A stretch of 64,000 bases of DNA from Alphaproteobacteria bacterium (GCA_024742485.1 JANSYK010000002.1:558001-622000); one strand, 5' to 3'. Shown: positions 18,904 to 28,370, counted from the first letter of the stretch. A program made the numbers and translations. Notes: a model not told the origin generated them from the letters alone.

Positions 18904-19751
18904 CGCCGCAACTCCAATTGATGGCGCCGCGCCTCAAATAGCATGATGCCGGTGGCAACCGCCAGATTGAGGGAGTCGGCTCGTCCCGCCTGCGGGATCA
19001 ACGCCAGAGCATCGCAGGCATCTGCGAGTGTTGCGGGAAGCCCGGCCTGTTCATTACCCATCAACAGAACGGATGCTTTGCCGGTATAGTCGATGGACCG
19101 GTAATCTTCGGCGCCCGCCAGGTGGGTCCCGACGACAAATGCGCCGGTATCCCTTTTCCATGCGAGGAAACCGGCACTATCGGTACGGGCAATCGGCATG
19201 GCGAAGATCGACCCCATCGTCGCCCGAATGGTTTCCAGGGAGTAGGGATCTGTCGAATCGCCGACAAGGATGATACCGCTCGCGCCCGCGGCGTCGGCGG
19301 TTCGAATGATTGTTCCGAGATTGCCCGGATCGCGCACCCGGTCAAGCGCCACATAGGTCTGCTCCGCGACCGGTGTGAACGCACCGAGGTCCGTATATTG
19401 CTGTGCGAAAAGCCCACACACCATCTGCGGATTGTCCCGGCGCGTGATCGCACCAAGAACCTTCTCGCTGACGACCAGAACCAGGCCACCTTGGGCAACC
19501 GTCCGGGCAGCGATCGTCTCGATGGCGGGGTTGGTTCGCGCGGATGCCGCGTAAATCAACGTGTCAATCTGCCAGCCCAGATCCACCGCATCGATAATCA
19601 GTTTCAGGCCTTCGGCCATGAAACGACCGCTTCGGTCCCTGTTCTTCTTCAGTCCGAGGGCGCGAATGTCCTTGATGATCGGGTTGCTGAGACTGGTGAT
19701 CTCCTTGACCCGGCCGACCCGGGGCTTTTGTTCCCTGGAGTCCGGTTTCAT
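18900..19751 (-). CDS. RNA 2'-O-methyltransferase, TrmH/SpoU family
   Basis: This SPOUT-fold enzyme probably methylates ribose in rRNA or tRNA with S-adenosylmethionine. The 283-residue protein has an N-terminal RNA-binding domain (ITSLSNPIIKDIRALGLKKNRDRSGRFMAEG) and the three SpoU motifs: DRVRDPGNLGTIIRTADAAG, ILVGDSTDPYS to GSIFAMPIAR, and LLMGNEQAG to SLNLAVATGIMLFEARR. The exact target cannot be read from sequence. ATG 19751 overlaps the stop of the preceding gene (ATGA), which makes it a better start than GTG 19763. It forms a tight three-gene unit with the upstream methyltransferase and lspA. Confidence 0.92.
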   Translation of the reverse strand: MKPDSREQKPRVGRVKEITSLSNPIIKDIRALGLKKNRDRSGRFMAEGLKLIIDAVDLGWQIDTLIYAASARTNPAIETIAARTVAQGGLVLVVSEKVLGAITRRDNPQMVCGLFAQQYTDLGAFTPVAEQTYVALDRVRDPGNLGTIIRTADAAGASGIILVGDSTDPYSLETIRATMGSIFAMPIARTDSAGFLAWKRDTGAFVVGTHLAGAEDYRSIDYTGKASVLLMGNEQAGLPATLADACDALALIPQAGRADSLNLAVATGIMLFEARRHQLELRR

Positions 19752-20884
19752 GTGCCGATCCACCGGCTGAAGAGCGAGGTGGAAAGCGCCCGGTCACCCG
19801 ATGCTTCACGCAGCACAAGTTCTCCCGATTCCACCAATCCCCCGGCACCGCGCATGGTTTCCCGCATCAATTCGTGGATCGAATAGAAGGATGCCCGGAT
19901 GGAATAGGCCGTCAGAACGAGCGCTATGGCATCATCGCTGAGGATCGAGCGGCAGATATCAAGCATGACCGGAAGGTGATCGAACAACTGCCAGACCTCG
20001 CCATTCGGACCGCGGCCGAATTTCGGTGGATCGGTCAGGATGATATCGTAACGACTGTCGCGTCTTTCCTCACGGGCGATAAATTTCATGGCGTCGTCGC
20101 AAATCCATCGGATCGGCCGATCTTCAAGACCGGCCAGTGCCTGGTTCTCACGCGCCCAGCCGATGGCCTTCTTTGATGCGTCGACATGAGTGACTTCAGC
20201 GCCGGCCTTTGCGGCGACCAACGAGGCCACACCGGTATAGCCGAACAGATTGAGCACCCGAACCGGCCGTCCCGCATTGGCAATCTGCTCGCGCAGGAAC
20301 GTCCAGTGGGCAAGTTGTTCGGGAAACACGCCGACATGGCGGAAGGCGGTGAAGCGGCCATGAAAGTCGATATCCAGAAGGCGCATGGGCCAGGTTTCAC
20401 CCAGCGGCGTTGTGGGAAATCTCCACCTTCCGGTCGCCTCATCATCCTGTTCGCCTGAAAAAATCGCGTCCGCGCGGGCCCATTCGGCCTCGCTGAGCTG
20501 CCGGGGCCACAATGCCTGCGCCTCCGGCCGAACGATACGGTAGGGGCCGTATTGTTCCAGCTTCTCACCCTGTCCGCTGTCAATGAGCTGAAATCCGTCG
20601 CTGCCGGCGGTCTCCAATATGACGGGAATGCGTTGCTCCGGACGTTTGCCGGTTCGTCGTTCGCGGGGCGGGGTGGTCGACGCAGCGACAGCGGATTGTT
20701 TGGCGGGCTTGCCGGCTGCATTTGCGCCATCGCGCGCAGAGACCGGCCGTGTGGAACGGTCCCGGTCCGTGTCCTGCCTGCCCGCCCGTCGCGGTCTGTT
20801 GCGGCCGTGTCGTTCTTTCAAGAAACCGTTCCATACCCTGCACACCGGGTCCGGCCCGGCAGGATCAAGCCAATAGCATTGCAC
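19748..20884 (-). CDS. Class I SAM-dependent RNA methyltransferase (RlmI-like)
   Basis: The 378-residue product carries a Rossmann-type methyltransferase domain in its C-terminal half: VRVLNLFGYTGVASLVAAKAGAEVTHVDASKKAIGWARENQ, then the NPPY-like DIILTDPPKFGRGPNGEVW, as in the RlmI/YccW group of 23S rRNA 5-methylcytosine methyltransferases. The N-terminal 80 residues are low-complexity, rich in Arg, Ala and Thr, and probably contain the wrong start or a disordered tail. Conserved sequence begins near RIPVILETAGSDGFQLIDSG. A later TTG or other start is possible. Its stop overlaps the start of the TrmH-family gene, so the two modify RNA from one operon. Confidence 0.85.
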   Translation of the reverse strand: MQCYWLDPAGPDPVCRVWNGFLKERHGRNRPRRAGRQDTDRDRSTRPVSARDGANAAGKPAKQSAVAASTTPPRERRTGKRPEQRIPVILETAGSDGFQLIDSGQGEKLEQYGPYRIVRPEAQALWPRQLSEAEWARADAIFSGEQDDEATGRWRFPTTPLGETWPMRLLDIDFHGRFTAFRHVGVFPEQLAHWTFLREQIANAGRPVRVLNLFGYTGVASLVAAKAGAEVTHVDASKKAIGWARENQALAGLEDRPIRWICDDAMKFIAREERRDSRYDIILTDPPKFGRGPNGEVWQLFDHLPVMLDICRSILSDDAIALVLTAYSIRASFYSIHELMRETMRGAGGLVESGELVLREASGDRALSTSLFSRWIGT

Positions 20885-20965
20885 CTATCGTCGGGCAAAG
20901 CGGTTTGTCGGCTCTGGGGAGCGGTTGATGGGGACCGTACACTTGGGCGAATTGGCCACCACAGC

Positions 20966-21304
20966 CTAGGACGAGGGCAGCGTCTTGTGGCCAATTACCG
21001 TTTCGGCCCGTTCGCGCTGCTTGTCGGCCTCGGTGTGCCACCTGACGGCTTCCCTGGCTTCCGTTCGCGCTTTCTTGCGATATTTGCCCTGCCGGAACCA
21101 GGTGGCCAGCGATCCGATGATCATGCCGACAATAACCGCGGCAAAAAGGAAGACAAAGAAGGGTGCGCTGACCGACAGCAATGTGTCCGACGGATCAAAG
21201 GGGTTGAGCGCCAGCGTCACCGAGTCGCGATTGGCAACCGACAGAACGATCAACACGATCGCGATGGGCAGAAGAATGAGAATGTTGATAAGTTTTCTGG
21301 TCAT
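20966..21304 (-). CDS. LapA-domain (DUF1049) membrane protein
   Basis: The 112-residue protein has two transmembrane segments: LINILILLPIAIVLIVLSVANRD near 5-27 and LLSVSAPFFVFLFAAVIVGMIIGSLATWF near 43-72, then a charged cytoplasmic coiled-coil-like tail (RKKARTEAREAVRWHTEADKQRERAETVIG). This pattern fits the LapA domain, named for E. coli LapA, which with LapB regulates lipopolysaccharide synthesis through LpxC turnover. No lapB gene is adjacent. Location downstream of ihfB is common in Rhizobiales. Function here is inferred by family only. Confidence 0.85.
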   Translation of the reverse strand: MTRKLINILILLPIAIVLIVLSVANRDSVTLALNPFDPSDTLLSVSAPFFVFLFAAVIVGMIIGSLATWFRQGKYRKKARTEAREAVRWHTEADKQRERAETVIGHKTLPSS

Positions 21305-21379
21305 GACATCCGAACCCGTTCACTCCCGTCACGCATAACACCGCCCCGGTTTTGACGCCAGTGGGTTTGAAACGGCGAT

Positions 21380-21483
21380 CGGTCCGTTTCACCTGTTGTC
21401 GCAGACCTGACCACGGTGCCGGACGTTGATCGCGATAATGCACGCGGGATTCGCCGCTTCCGTCAAAACCTGAATTGCTTGAG
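21380..21483 (-). repeat. Palindromic intergenic repeat, copy B (degenerate)
   Basis: Minus-strand reading begins CTCAAGCAATTCAGGTTTTG and ends GGTGAAACGGACC, matching the ends of copies A and C to E. The internal hairpin is decayed because the second arm AAAACCTGAAT is replaced by unrelated sequence. It lies between lapA-domain and ihfB genes, both on the minus strand. Confidence 0.7.
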
Positions 21484-21511
21484 ACCACGAAAGAAAAAGC
21501 TCAAATTCGGA

Positions 21512-21802
21512 TCAGGCGTCGCTTCCCGGATTGAGCCGTTCACGCAGTTCCTTGCCTGTCTTGAAGAAGGGCACCCACTTTTCCTCGACAAAAACCGATT
21601 CGCCCGTGCGGGGATTGCGGCCGGATCGAGAGGGGCGGTTCTTGACCGAAAACGCGCCGAAGCCGCGCAGCTCGACCCGATTGCCATTCGCCAGCGCATC
21701 TGTGATCTCGTCAAGGATCGCGTTGACGATATTTTCCACATCGCGGTGGTACAAATGCGGATTGCGGGCGGCAATCATATGAACCAGCTCAGACTTGATC
21801 AC
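21512..21802 (-). CDS. ihfB: Integration host factor beta subunit
   Basis: IHF is a heterodimeric nucleoid protein that bends DNA sharply and takes part in sigma-54 transcription and recombination. The 96-residue product begins with GTG and reads [56 protein letters not shown], then [30 protein letters not shown], with the DNA-intercalating Pro in GRNPRTG. GTG 21802 gives the standard family start; the longer open frame to 21850 has no homologous extension. IHF-dependent sigma-54 promoters would connect it functionally to rpoN in this window. Confidence 0.97.
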   Translation of the reverse strand: MIKSELVHMIAARNPHLYHRDVENIVNAILDEITDALANGNRVELRGFGAFSVKNRPSRSGRNPRTGESVFVEEKWVPFFKTGKELRERLNPGSDA

Positions 21803-21822
21803 GGTTGATCCCCTCATCCGCT

Positions 21823-22791
21823 CTATTGATCGGCTGGGCCAAATTGCCAAACAGAAACAAGGCCGTCAAGGAACAACTTGCGATCCGCCAAACCGCGCAA
21901 TTCCCGTGCGAACGGAAATGCCCTGTCTTCAAGAGCGCCGATCAGCCGAACCATGGCATCTCCGAACAGCAACTCGCCGCGGGATTTGCGCCGCTCCCAG
22001 TCGATGACTCCAAGCGATTCGTCAACGCCTTTCTTGCTCAAATGGGCACGGATTTCCATTTCGCCGCCGATCTCATCCACCAGGCCATTTCTCTGTGCCT
22101 GCCGGCCGGTAAAGATACTGCCATCGGCGAGCGTCAATGCATCGCTGTGCGACAGTCCGCGTCGTTCGGCCACCAGATCGACGAACCATCCATAGGAATC
22201 ATTGATCATGGACCGGATCATCGCCTTGGCCTCATCGCTGGCTTCGTGGAACGGTGACGGTTCGGCTTTCAGCGGCGCCGATTTGATTTCTTCCACTGAA
22301 ACCCCAATTTTCTCAAGGAGAACAGAGACTTGAGCATATTGAAAAATCACGCCGATGGAGCCGACAAGCGAGGTGTCTCCGGCAATGATATAATCCGTGC
22401 CGCACGCGACCATGTATGCGGCGGATGCAGCAAGCGTTCGCACTTCGGCAACCGTTGGTTTTTCCGCCGCCACGCGGCGAACGGCCCGATAGAGCGTCTC
22501 GCCTCCATAGGATGTGCCTCCGGGCGATTCGAGGCGGACGATCAGGGCCTTGACCCGGCTGTTTTTGCGAATGTCCTCCAGTCGCTGGAGCAACTCGTCA
22601 TTGTCGGTGATCACCCCGGAGATCGTAACGCGCGCCACATGGTCGGATGACTTGCCGCCCAGCGGGTCGGGTCCACCGGTATTGGCCACGAGTCCCGCAA
22701 CGCCGATCAGGACGATCAAAAACGCTGCGACGCGCCAGAATGTCAGTTTTCGACGCAGCCGGCGCCGATCTGCTATGCCGTTTTGATCCAT
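21823..22791 (-). CDS. sppA: Signal peptide peptidase SppA (short, single-domain type)
   Basis: SppA is a membrane-bound Ser/Lys protease of the ClpP/crotonase fold that degrades cleaved signal peptides. The 322-residue protein has an N-terminal transmembrane helix ([16 protein letters not shown]). The oxyanion segment [17 protein letters not shown] and the nucleophile serine in [17 protein letters not shown] follow, then GSIGVIFQ and the general-base lysine region [14 protein letters not shown]. The length fits the single-domain class such as Bacillus SppA; E. coli SppA is twice as long. ATG 22791 was chosen; an ATG at 22809 would add six residues. It is divergent from lptC. Confidence 0.93.
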   Translation of the reverse strand: MDQNGIADRRRLRRKLTFWRVAAFLIVLIGVAGLVANTGGPDPLGGKSSDHVARVTISGVITDNDELLQRLEDIRKNSRVKALIVRLESPGGTSYGGETLYRAVRRVAAEKPTVAEVRTLAASAAYMVACGTDYIIAGDTSLVGSIGVIFQYAQVSVLLEKIGVSVEEIKSAPLKAEPSPFHEASDEAKAMIRSMINDSYGWFVDLVAERRGLSHSDALTLADGSIFTGRQAQRNGLVDEIGGEMEIRAHLSKKGVDESLGVIDWERRKSRGELLFGDAMVRLIGALEDRAFPFARELRGLADRKLFLDGLVSVWQFGPADQ

Positions 22792-23060
22792 CGAGCAGTT
22801 CCGGAACATGAAAATACCATCCGGCAATTATCAGATTGGCGGTTGATTTCCTAGGGTGACATGACGATGGGGGCGACCGTTGCAAGCTCCGGGCGTGTCT
22901 GCAAAGAGGCACAGTAACAAAAAATTTTCACTATCTGTTTGGTTCTGGACACAAAACGCCATATTACGCCTGTAAGGCGTGTGCGCGCTATGGTAAGTTT
23001 CCGAGACTTCCTGAAACATTTCGTTAGCATGAGCAGTCGGTGGGGCGACAACGGGATTTG

Positions 23061-23735
23061 ATGGCAACGCAAGAAAAACACCCGCAAGATCGTGGCATGG
23101 CAAAAAAGGACTATGCCCGGGCCGTGCGGCACTCCAGATGGGTATGGACGATGAAGCTGGCATTTCCGATTGCGGCGGTCATCGCAATCGCCGGATTTGT
23201 TGCCACGACCATGATCTCGCGGGCGCTTCCCGAAGGTGCGGCGATCGGCGATACCGTAATTTCGGGCGGGAAGCTGATCATGAACAATCCGGTGATGACC
23301 GGGCCTGTAGGTGAAACGGACAGCTATTCTGTGACCGCGGCGCGCGCCATCCAGGACCTTTCGGTGCCCTCGGTGATCCGACTGGAGGAGATCGTTGCGG
23401 ATTTTCCGGTCAATGGCACCGATACCGCACTGCTGGATGCACTCAGTGGAATCTACAACCGTGATGAGGATTTTCTGGTGCTGGACCAGCCGTTCACGGT
23501 CACAACAGAAAGTGGCATGACAGCTCATCTGATGGACGCCAGTATTGACATCAATAAAGGGTCCTTGAAAACGGAAAAGCCGGTCAACATTGAAACGGTG
23601 CAGGGCAATATTGTTGCCGAATCGTTGGTAATGATCGATAACGGCGCCGAAATTATTTTCGAACGCGATGTGCATATGACCCTGAATCCGGGAGCAATGC
23701 GGCAGCCCGTGGCACCAGCAGCCGGCAATGAATAG
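23061..23735 (+). CDS. lptC: Lipopolysaccharide export protein LptC
   Basis: LptC is a bitopic inner-membrane protein of the Lpt bridge that passes LPS from LptBFG to LptA. The 224-residue product has one N-terminal transmembrane helix (LAFPIAAVIAIAGFVATTMI) and a periplasmic region of the OstA-like/LptC type with several beta-strand repeats (NNPVMTGPVGETDSYSVTAARAIQDL, ESGMTAHLMDASIDINKGSLKTEKPVNIETVQGNIVAESL). ATG 23061 is preferred to GTG 23040, although neither has a strong ribosome binding site. lptA follows after 15 bases and then lptB, which supports the call; the sequence itself is weakly conserved in this family. Confidence 0.9.
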   Translation: MATQEKHPQDRGMAKKDYARAVRHSRWVWTMKLAFPIAAVIAIAGFVATTMISRALPEGAAIGDTVISGGKLIMNNPVMTGPVGETDSYSVTAARAIQDLSVPSVIRLEEIVADFPVNGTDTALLDALSGIYNRDEDFLVLDQPFTVTTESGMTAHLMDASIDINKGSLKTEKPVNIETVQGNIVAESLVMIDNGAEIIFERDVHMTLNPGAMRQPVAPAAGNE

Positions 23736-23750
23736 GAAGGAAAGAGCCCG

Positions 23751-24299
23751 ATGATCTGGCAATTTGGTGGAAAGACCGGCCTGTCACGGATCGTCGGGTT
23801 GGCGCTCCTGGCGATGGTCCTTGGTGTCGGCACGCCGTCTTTGGCCCAGCAGACCATGTCGGGACTGGCCCTTTCGGGCGATGAGCCGATACAGATTGAA
23901 AGTGACAAGCTCAGCGTCAAAGACGAGGAAGGCAAGGCCATCTTCACCGGCAATGTCAAGGTTGTGCAGGGCAAAACCACGATGCAGTCCGGTAATATGA
24001 CGGTCTTTTACGCAAAGGATGGCGGGTCCCCTTCTTCCGGGACGTCACAAATCGACCGCATTCTTGTTGGTGGAAAGGTCTATATCAAGACCGAAGAACA
24101 GGAAGCCACGGCCGACAATGGCGTCTTCAACATGAAGACTGACACTGTGATTTTGACGGGCGAAAAAGTGGTGCTGACCGATGGCAGCAACGTTTTTGTC
24201 GGATGCAGATTGACCGTTCTGATGGAATCGGGTGAGGCCAAGCTCGATAGCTGCGGTGGCCGGGTGCGTATCCAACTCGACCCGAAATCCAATAATTAG
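23751..24299 (+). CDS. lptA: Periplasmic LPS transport protein LptA
   Basis: LptA forms the periplasmic bridge that carries LPS to the outer-membrane LptDE complex. The 182-residue product has a signal peptide (RIVGLALLAMVLGVGTPSLA, cleavage before QQ). The OstA-like domain follows, with the typical DEPIQIESDKLSVKDEEGKAIFTGNVKVVQGKTTMQSGNMTVFY and IDRILVGGKVYIKTEEQEATADNGVFNMKTDTVILTGEKVVLTDGSNVFVGCRLTVLMESGEAKL. Two cysteines lie in the C-terminal half, which E. coli LptA lacks; a disulfide is possible. It lies between lptC and lptB in one operon. Confidence 0.95.
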   Translation: MIWQFGGKTGLSRIVGLALLAMVLGVGTPSLAQQTMSGLALSGDEPIQIESDKLSVKDEEGKAIFTGNVKVVQGKTTMQSGNMTVFYAKDGGSPSSGTSQIDRILVGGKVYIKTEEQEATADNGVFNMKTDTVILTGEKVVLTDGSNVFVGCRLTVLMESGEAKLDSCGGRVRIQLDPKSNN

Positions 24300-24355
24300 G
24301 ACTGGCGGGAACCAATCCAGCCGCGAATTCAGGACGTCTCGGGGACAGGACAAGC

Positions 24356-25141
24356 ATGGCGAACAGTGAGGCGATCTCTCAAAACGTACCGGAGATGCAG
24401 ACGGATCCGGAGCGTTATGACGGCACGTTGATTGCCCGCAATCTGACCAAGACCTATAAATCGCGCCGCGTGGTCAATGGAGTCTCCCTCGGTGTAAGAC
24501 GGGGCGAGGCGGTGGGGCTGCTCGGCCCAAACGGTGCCGGCAAGACAACCTGTTTCTATATGATCACCGGCCTGGTGCCGGTGGATGAGGGCACCATCCT
24601 CATCGATGGCAACAATGTCAGCAAGATGCCGATGTATCGCCGGGCGCGTCTGGGGGTCGGCTATCTGCCCCAGGAAGCGTCCATATTTCGGGGGCTGAGC
24701 GTTGAAAACAATATTCGAGCGGTGCTGGAGATCGTCGAACGGAACCGCGCCGAACGCGAGCGCAAGCTTGAAGAACTGCTTGATGAATTCACCATCGGCC
24801 ATCTCAGAAAAGCGCCGTCCATATCGCTCTCCGGTGGCGAGCGGCGACGCCTGGAAATCGCCCGTTCCCTGGCCTCAGATCCGACATTCATGCTGCTTGA
24901 CGAACCCTTTGCCGGCGTCGACCCGATCGCCGTGTCGGATATTCAGGCACTGGTGCGCCATTTGACCAAGCGCGGCATCGGCGTGCTGATCACCGATCAC
25001 AATGTGCGCGAAACACTGGGTCTGATCGACCGCGCCTATATCATACATGCCGGAAAGGTGCTGACTCACGGCCGGCCTTCCGACATTGTTTCCAATGCTG
25101 ACGTCCGGCGGCTTTATCTGGGCGAAGGTTTCACGCTCTGA
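24356..25141 (+). CDS. lptB: LPS transport ATP-binding protein LptB
   Basis: LptB is the ATPase of the LptBFG exporter that powers LPS extraction. The 261-residue product has Walker A GPNGAGKTT, Q-loop YLPQEASIFR, ABC signature LSGGERRRLEIARSLA, Walker B FMLLDEPFAGVDP and the H-loop ITDHNVRE. It contains an N-terminal extension of about 25 residues (MANSEAISQNVPEMQTD) before the ABC core. LptF and LptG are not in the window. It lies 56 bases after lptA, and rpoN follows after 175 bases, the usual order of this region in proteobacteria. Confidence 0.97.
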   Translation: MANSEAISQNVPEMQTDPERYDGTLIARNLTKTYKSRRVVNGVSLGVRRGEAVGLLGPNGAGKTTCFYMITGLVPVDEGTILIDGNNVSKMPMYRRARLGVGYLPQEASIFRGLSVENNIRAVLEIVERNRAERERKLEELLDEFTIGHLRKAPSISLSGGERRRLEIARSLASDPTFMLLDEPFAGVDPIAVSDIQALVRHLTKRGIGVLITDHNVRETLGLIDRAYIIHAGKVLTHGRPSDIVSNADVRRLYLGEGFTL

Positions 25142-25315
25142 AGGCGTATTAGGACAAAATTTGCTCTAAATCAGTTTAAATTGCAGAATTCCGGCCTGTC
25201 GCCGGCATAAATGAAACGCCCATCTTGACAATGGCACTCAAAAAGCAATTTTTGGGCCAGTCGACGCCAATTGACGATAATTTGGCGTTTGCGCGAGAGG
25301 AGCGGATCAAAAAGT

Positions 25316-26869
25316 ATGGCGTTATCGGCCCAGTTGCAATTGCGACAGAACCAATCTGTGGTGATGACACCACAGTTGATGCAATCGATCCGGTTGCTGC
25401 AACTGACACATGCCGAACTCCTTCAATATATTGAGCAGGAGGTGGAAAAGAACCCCCTGTTGAACCATGAAACGGACCGTGGAGACGGTCCGACCCTGGA
25501 TTTGCCGACGGAACCAGGTGCTGAAGGCATATTGACCTCCGCGGACGACGAAAACACCCATGGCACGGATTGGTTCCGCAACGAACTCGATCACACCGGC
25601 AAAGAGATTTCCGCGCAAATGGACACGGCGCAGGAGGACATGTTTCCGGAGGACAGTGGAGCGGCACGTCCCGATTCACCGGAGCTTGCTGCACAATGGA
25701 AGTCGATGCCGGGCACCGCGTCACTGTCCAACGACACCTTTTCCGATCTGGATGGATTTGCCGCAAAATCCGACACCCTGCGCGACCATGTTGCAGAGCA
25801 GCTCATATTTGCTTTTTCGGACAGCGTGAGCCGTCTTGTTGCGGCGGATCTGGCTGACCATCTGGATGAAGCCGGCTATCTTCCGGTCGATGTGATGGAG
25901 ACCGCAGATCGTCTGAATGTCGATGTCAAACTTGTCGAGCAAGTTCTGCAAACACTGCAGGAATTCGACCCGCCGGGGCTTTTTGCACGCAATCTATCCG
26001 AATGTCTGGCGATTCAGTTGCGGCGGAAAGAACGGTTGGATCCCGCAATGGAATGCCTGGTTGGCAACCTGGAATTGCTGGCACGGCGGGATTTCAAGAC
26101 CTTGCGGCGGCTTTGCGGCGTCCAGGAGGCCGATCTGCTCGACATGATGGCGGAAATCCGGACGCTCGATCCGAAGCCCGGAAATCGCTTCGACAACGCC
26201 AATATTCAGGCGATCGTTCCCGATATCCTTGTTCGACCCGCCGCTGATGGGACATGGTCGGTTGAACTGAACGCCGAAACCTTGCCAAGGGTCCTTTTTG
26301 ACCAGGCTTACTATCTGGAGGTTTCGTCACAGCCTGGCAACAGCGAAGAAGACCGCGAATATCTCAACGAATGCATGCGCAATGCCAATTGGCTGACGCG
26401 CAGTCTCGATCAGAGGGCCAAGACAATCATGAAGGTTGCGGCCGAAATCGTTCTGCGGCAATCCGATTTCCTGACACATGGCGTTGAGAATTTGCGCCCG
26501 ATGACCCTGAAGTCGGTCGCCGATGCAATCCAGATGCATGAATCGACCGTCAGCCGTGTCACGTCGAACAAATATATGCTGACACCACGCGGCATCTTCG
26601 AACTGAAATTCTTCTTCACGGCGGCAATAGCAGCCGCTAGCGGCGGCGCGGGTCACTCGTCAGAGGCGGTGCGCCATCGCATCCGCCAGATGATCGACGC
26701 CGAGAAGCCCACCAGGGTCCTGTCTGACGATGTGATTGTCCGTGCTCTCAAACAGGATGGCATCGATATTGCGCGTCGAACTGTGGCCAAATACCGGGAA
26801 GCCATGAACATTGCCTCATCGGTACAAAGGCGCCGTGAAAAGGGCGCCATGGATCGCGCCGGCCTCTGA
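25316..26869 (+). CDS. rpoN: RNA polymerase sigma-54 factor
   Basis: RpoN directs RNA polymerase to -24/-12 promoters and needs enhancer-binding activators; in rhizobia these include nitrogen and nitrogenase genes. The 517-residue product shows region I rich in Gln and Leu (LSAQLQLRQNQSVVMTPQLMQSIRLLQLTHAELLQYIEQEVEKNPLL), an acidic region II, the core-binding region, a helix-turn-helix in HESTVSRVTSNKYMLTPRGIFELKFFF, and the RpoN box ARRTVAKYRE near the C-terminus. ATG 25316 matches the family start; an upstream in-frame ATG at 25271 is not homologous. ptsN downstream is the classical partner. Confidence 0.98.
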   Translation: MALSAQLQLRQNQSVVMTPQLMQSIRLLQLTHAELLQYIEQEVEKNPLLNHETDRGDGPTLDLPTEPGAEGILTSADDENTHGTDWFRNELDHTGKEISAQMDTAQEDMFPEDSGAARPDSPELAAQWKSMPGTASLSNDTFSDLDGFAAKSDTLRDHVAEQLIFAFSDSVSRLVAADLADHLDEAGYLPVDVMETADRLNVDVKLVEQVLQTLQEFDPPGLFARNLSECLAIQLRRKERLDPAMECLVGNLELLARRDFKTLRRLCGVQEADLLDMMAEIRTLDPKPGNRFDNANIQAIVPDILVRPAADGTWSVELNAETLPRVLFDQAYYLEVSSQPGNSEEDREYLNECMRNANWLTRSLDQRAKTIMKVAAEIVLRQSDFLTHGVENLRPMTLKSVADAIQMHESTVSRVTSNKYMLTPRGIFELKFFFTAAIAAASGGAGHSSEAVRHRIRQMIDAEKPTRVLSDDVIVRALKQDGIDIARRTVAKYREAMNIASSVQRRREKGAMDRAGL

Positions 26870-27149
26870 ATTCTCGTGTGATTGCAGCGCATCAAACCGA
26901 AGGCCTGCAAGAGTTTTTGAAACGGCGCGATGCCACGCACCGAAAAAAATCCGGTCAGTGGTTTTTGTCGTCATCGCCGCGTTGACATTCCTGCCGGGAG
27001 GCCGTAAAGCCCCGGCGTTCGCTCATTGGCGGGTTGGAACGTTTTGCACAGCCGAAGCACGGAAGCGCAGATTTGAATGCCATTCTGCTTGGATGGTGTG
27101 GCAGACTCGCATAAACTGACATAAATAATCTAAAAAGAAGGGTTGTACC

Positions 27150-27722
27150 ATGAGCGTGCGCGTATCGGGCAAACATATGGAAATTGGAACGACGTTCCGC
27201 ACGCGAATAGAGGACCGAATTGGTGACGCCGTCACCAAATATTTTGATGGTGGATTCTCCGGTCAGGTCACCGTCGAAAAGTCCGGCTCCCGATTTGCGA
27301 CCGATTGCCTGGTTCATCTGGACACCGGCGCGTCACTGCAGGCGACAGGAGAGGCACTTGACCCGCAGGCCAGTTTTGATGCTGCCGCCGAACGGGTTGA
27401 AAAGCGTCTGCGGCGGTACAAGCGCCGGCTGAAGGATCACCATGCCGGCAGCCATGCCAATGGGGCCGAAGTAGCCTATCGGGTTATGGATTCGGTACCC
27501 GATGAGGAAGAGGAAGTTCCGGAGGATTACGCACCGGCGATCGTTGCCGAATCGTCCAAGATCGTGCGGACGATGACCGTTGCCGGCGCCGTGATGGCTT
27601 TGGACATGACGGACAATCCGGTTCTGGTTTTTCGCAATGCCGGAAACAACGAGGTCAATGTTGTGTACCGGCGCGCCGACGGCAATATCGGTTGGATCGA
27701 CACCGCCGATATCAAGAACTGA
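27150..27722 (+). CDS. hpf: Ribosome hibernation promoting factor, long form
   Basis: This protein binds the decoding centre and makes 100S ribosome dimers in stationary phase. The 190-residue product has the N-terminal beta-alpha domain (VRVSGKHMEIGTTFRTRIEDRIGDAVTKYFD to FDAAAERVEKRLRRYKRRLKDHH), a flexible linker, and the C-terminal long-HPF domain that dimerises (KIVRTMTVAGAVMALDMTDNPVLVFRNAGNNEVNVVYRRADGNIGWIDT). Length and two domains identify the long form. It lies between rpoN and ptsN, as usual. A TTGACA at 26982, 17 bases before TAAAGC, might be its promoter in the 280-base gap after rpoN, but the -10 match is poor. Confidence 0.96.
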   Translation: MSVRVSGKHMEIGTTFRTRIEDRIGDAVTKYFDGGFSGQVTVEKSGSRFATDCLVHLDTGASLQATGEALDPQASFDAAAERVEKRLRRYKRRLKDHHAGSHANGAEVAYRVMDSVPDEEEEVPEDYAPAIVAESSKIVRTMTVAGAVMALDMTDNPVLVFRNAGNNEVNVVYRRADGNIGWIDTADIKN

Positions 27723-27793
27723 CGACCGGAATATTCAAGCGGGACGCCCAGGCAGCCCGTGAAACAGACGAACGACATTTTGGGGATTTGATA

Positions 27794-28258
27794 ATGTCAC
27801 TTGCGGATTTGATCGTGCAGGACGCAGTACTCCCGGCGCTTAAAGTCAATTCGAAAAAGCAGCTTCTCCAGGAGCTGTCTGCCAAGGCGGCACAGGTGAC
27901 CGATCTTTCCGAGCGCGAGATTTTTGATGTCATTTTGCAGCGCGAACGGTTGGGCTCGACCGGCGTCGGCAACGGAATTGCCATTCCGCACGGCAAGCTC
28001 AATTCGATCAACCATATTGTCGGTGTGTTTGCGCGGCTTGATGCGCCGGTAGATTTCGAGGCGTTGGATGATCAGCCGGTGGATCTTGTGTTCTTGCTGC
28101 TGGCACCGGAAGGATCCGGTGCAGACCATCTCAAGGCTCTGTCGCGCATCGCCCGTGTCCTGCGTGACGGGGACATGGTCATGAAGCTTCGGCAGACTGA
28201 TTCAGCGTCAGCGATATACGCGTTTTTGACCGATACCCCGGCGTCCAACGCCGCGTAA
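27794..28258 (+). CDS. ptsN: PTS IIA-like nitrogen regulatory protein (EIIA-Ntr)
   Basis: PtsN receives phosphate from NPr in the nitrogen-related phosphotransferase system and regulates potassium, nitrogen and carbon functions by protein contacts. The 154-residue product has the EIIA-Ntr features: LADLIVQDAVLPALKVNSKKQLLQELSAKAAQ, ILQRERLGSTGVGNGIAIPHGKL with the phosphorylated histidine in IPHGK, and DLVFLLLAPEGSGADHLKALSRIAR. ATG 27794 starts the conserved MSLADLI. The open frame upstream to 27692 overlaps hpf and is not homologous. The gene is convergent with the DUF1150 gene across repeat copy C. Confidence 0.96.
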   Translation: MSLADLIVQDAVLPALKVNSKKQLLQELSAKAAQVTDLSEREIFDVILQRERLGSTGVGNGIAIPHGKLNSINHIVGVFARLDAPVDFEALDDQPVDLVFLLLAPEGSGADHLKALSRIARVLRDGDMVMKLRQTDSASAIYAFLTDTPASNAA

Positions 28259-28265
28259 CACCAAC

Positions 28266-28370
28266 CTGGAGCAATTCAGGTTTTGACGGAATCGGCGAAA
28301 GCTGAATGCCTCAACAAGATCAGAGGCTGGCGCCGTTTTCCCGCTCATGACAAAATGTGAAACGGTCTAG
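28266..28370 (+). repeat. Palindromic intergenic repeat, copy C (about 105-bp family)
   Basis: It reads from CTGGAGCAATTCAGGTTTTG to AATGTGAAACGGTCTAG. Its right end CTAG (28367-28370) contains the TAG stop codon of the DUF1150 gene on the minus strand. It occupies nearly all of the space between ptsN and that gene and aligns along its length with copies A, B, D and E. Confidence 0.85.

Noticed and set aside
25225-25434. 70-codon frame overlapping the rpoN start
   Set aside because: It runs into rpoN in another frame and has no homology; the rpoN N-terminus is typical.
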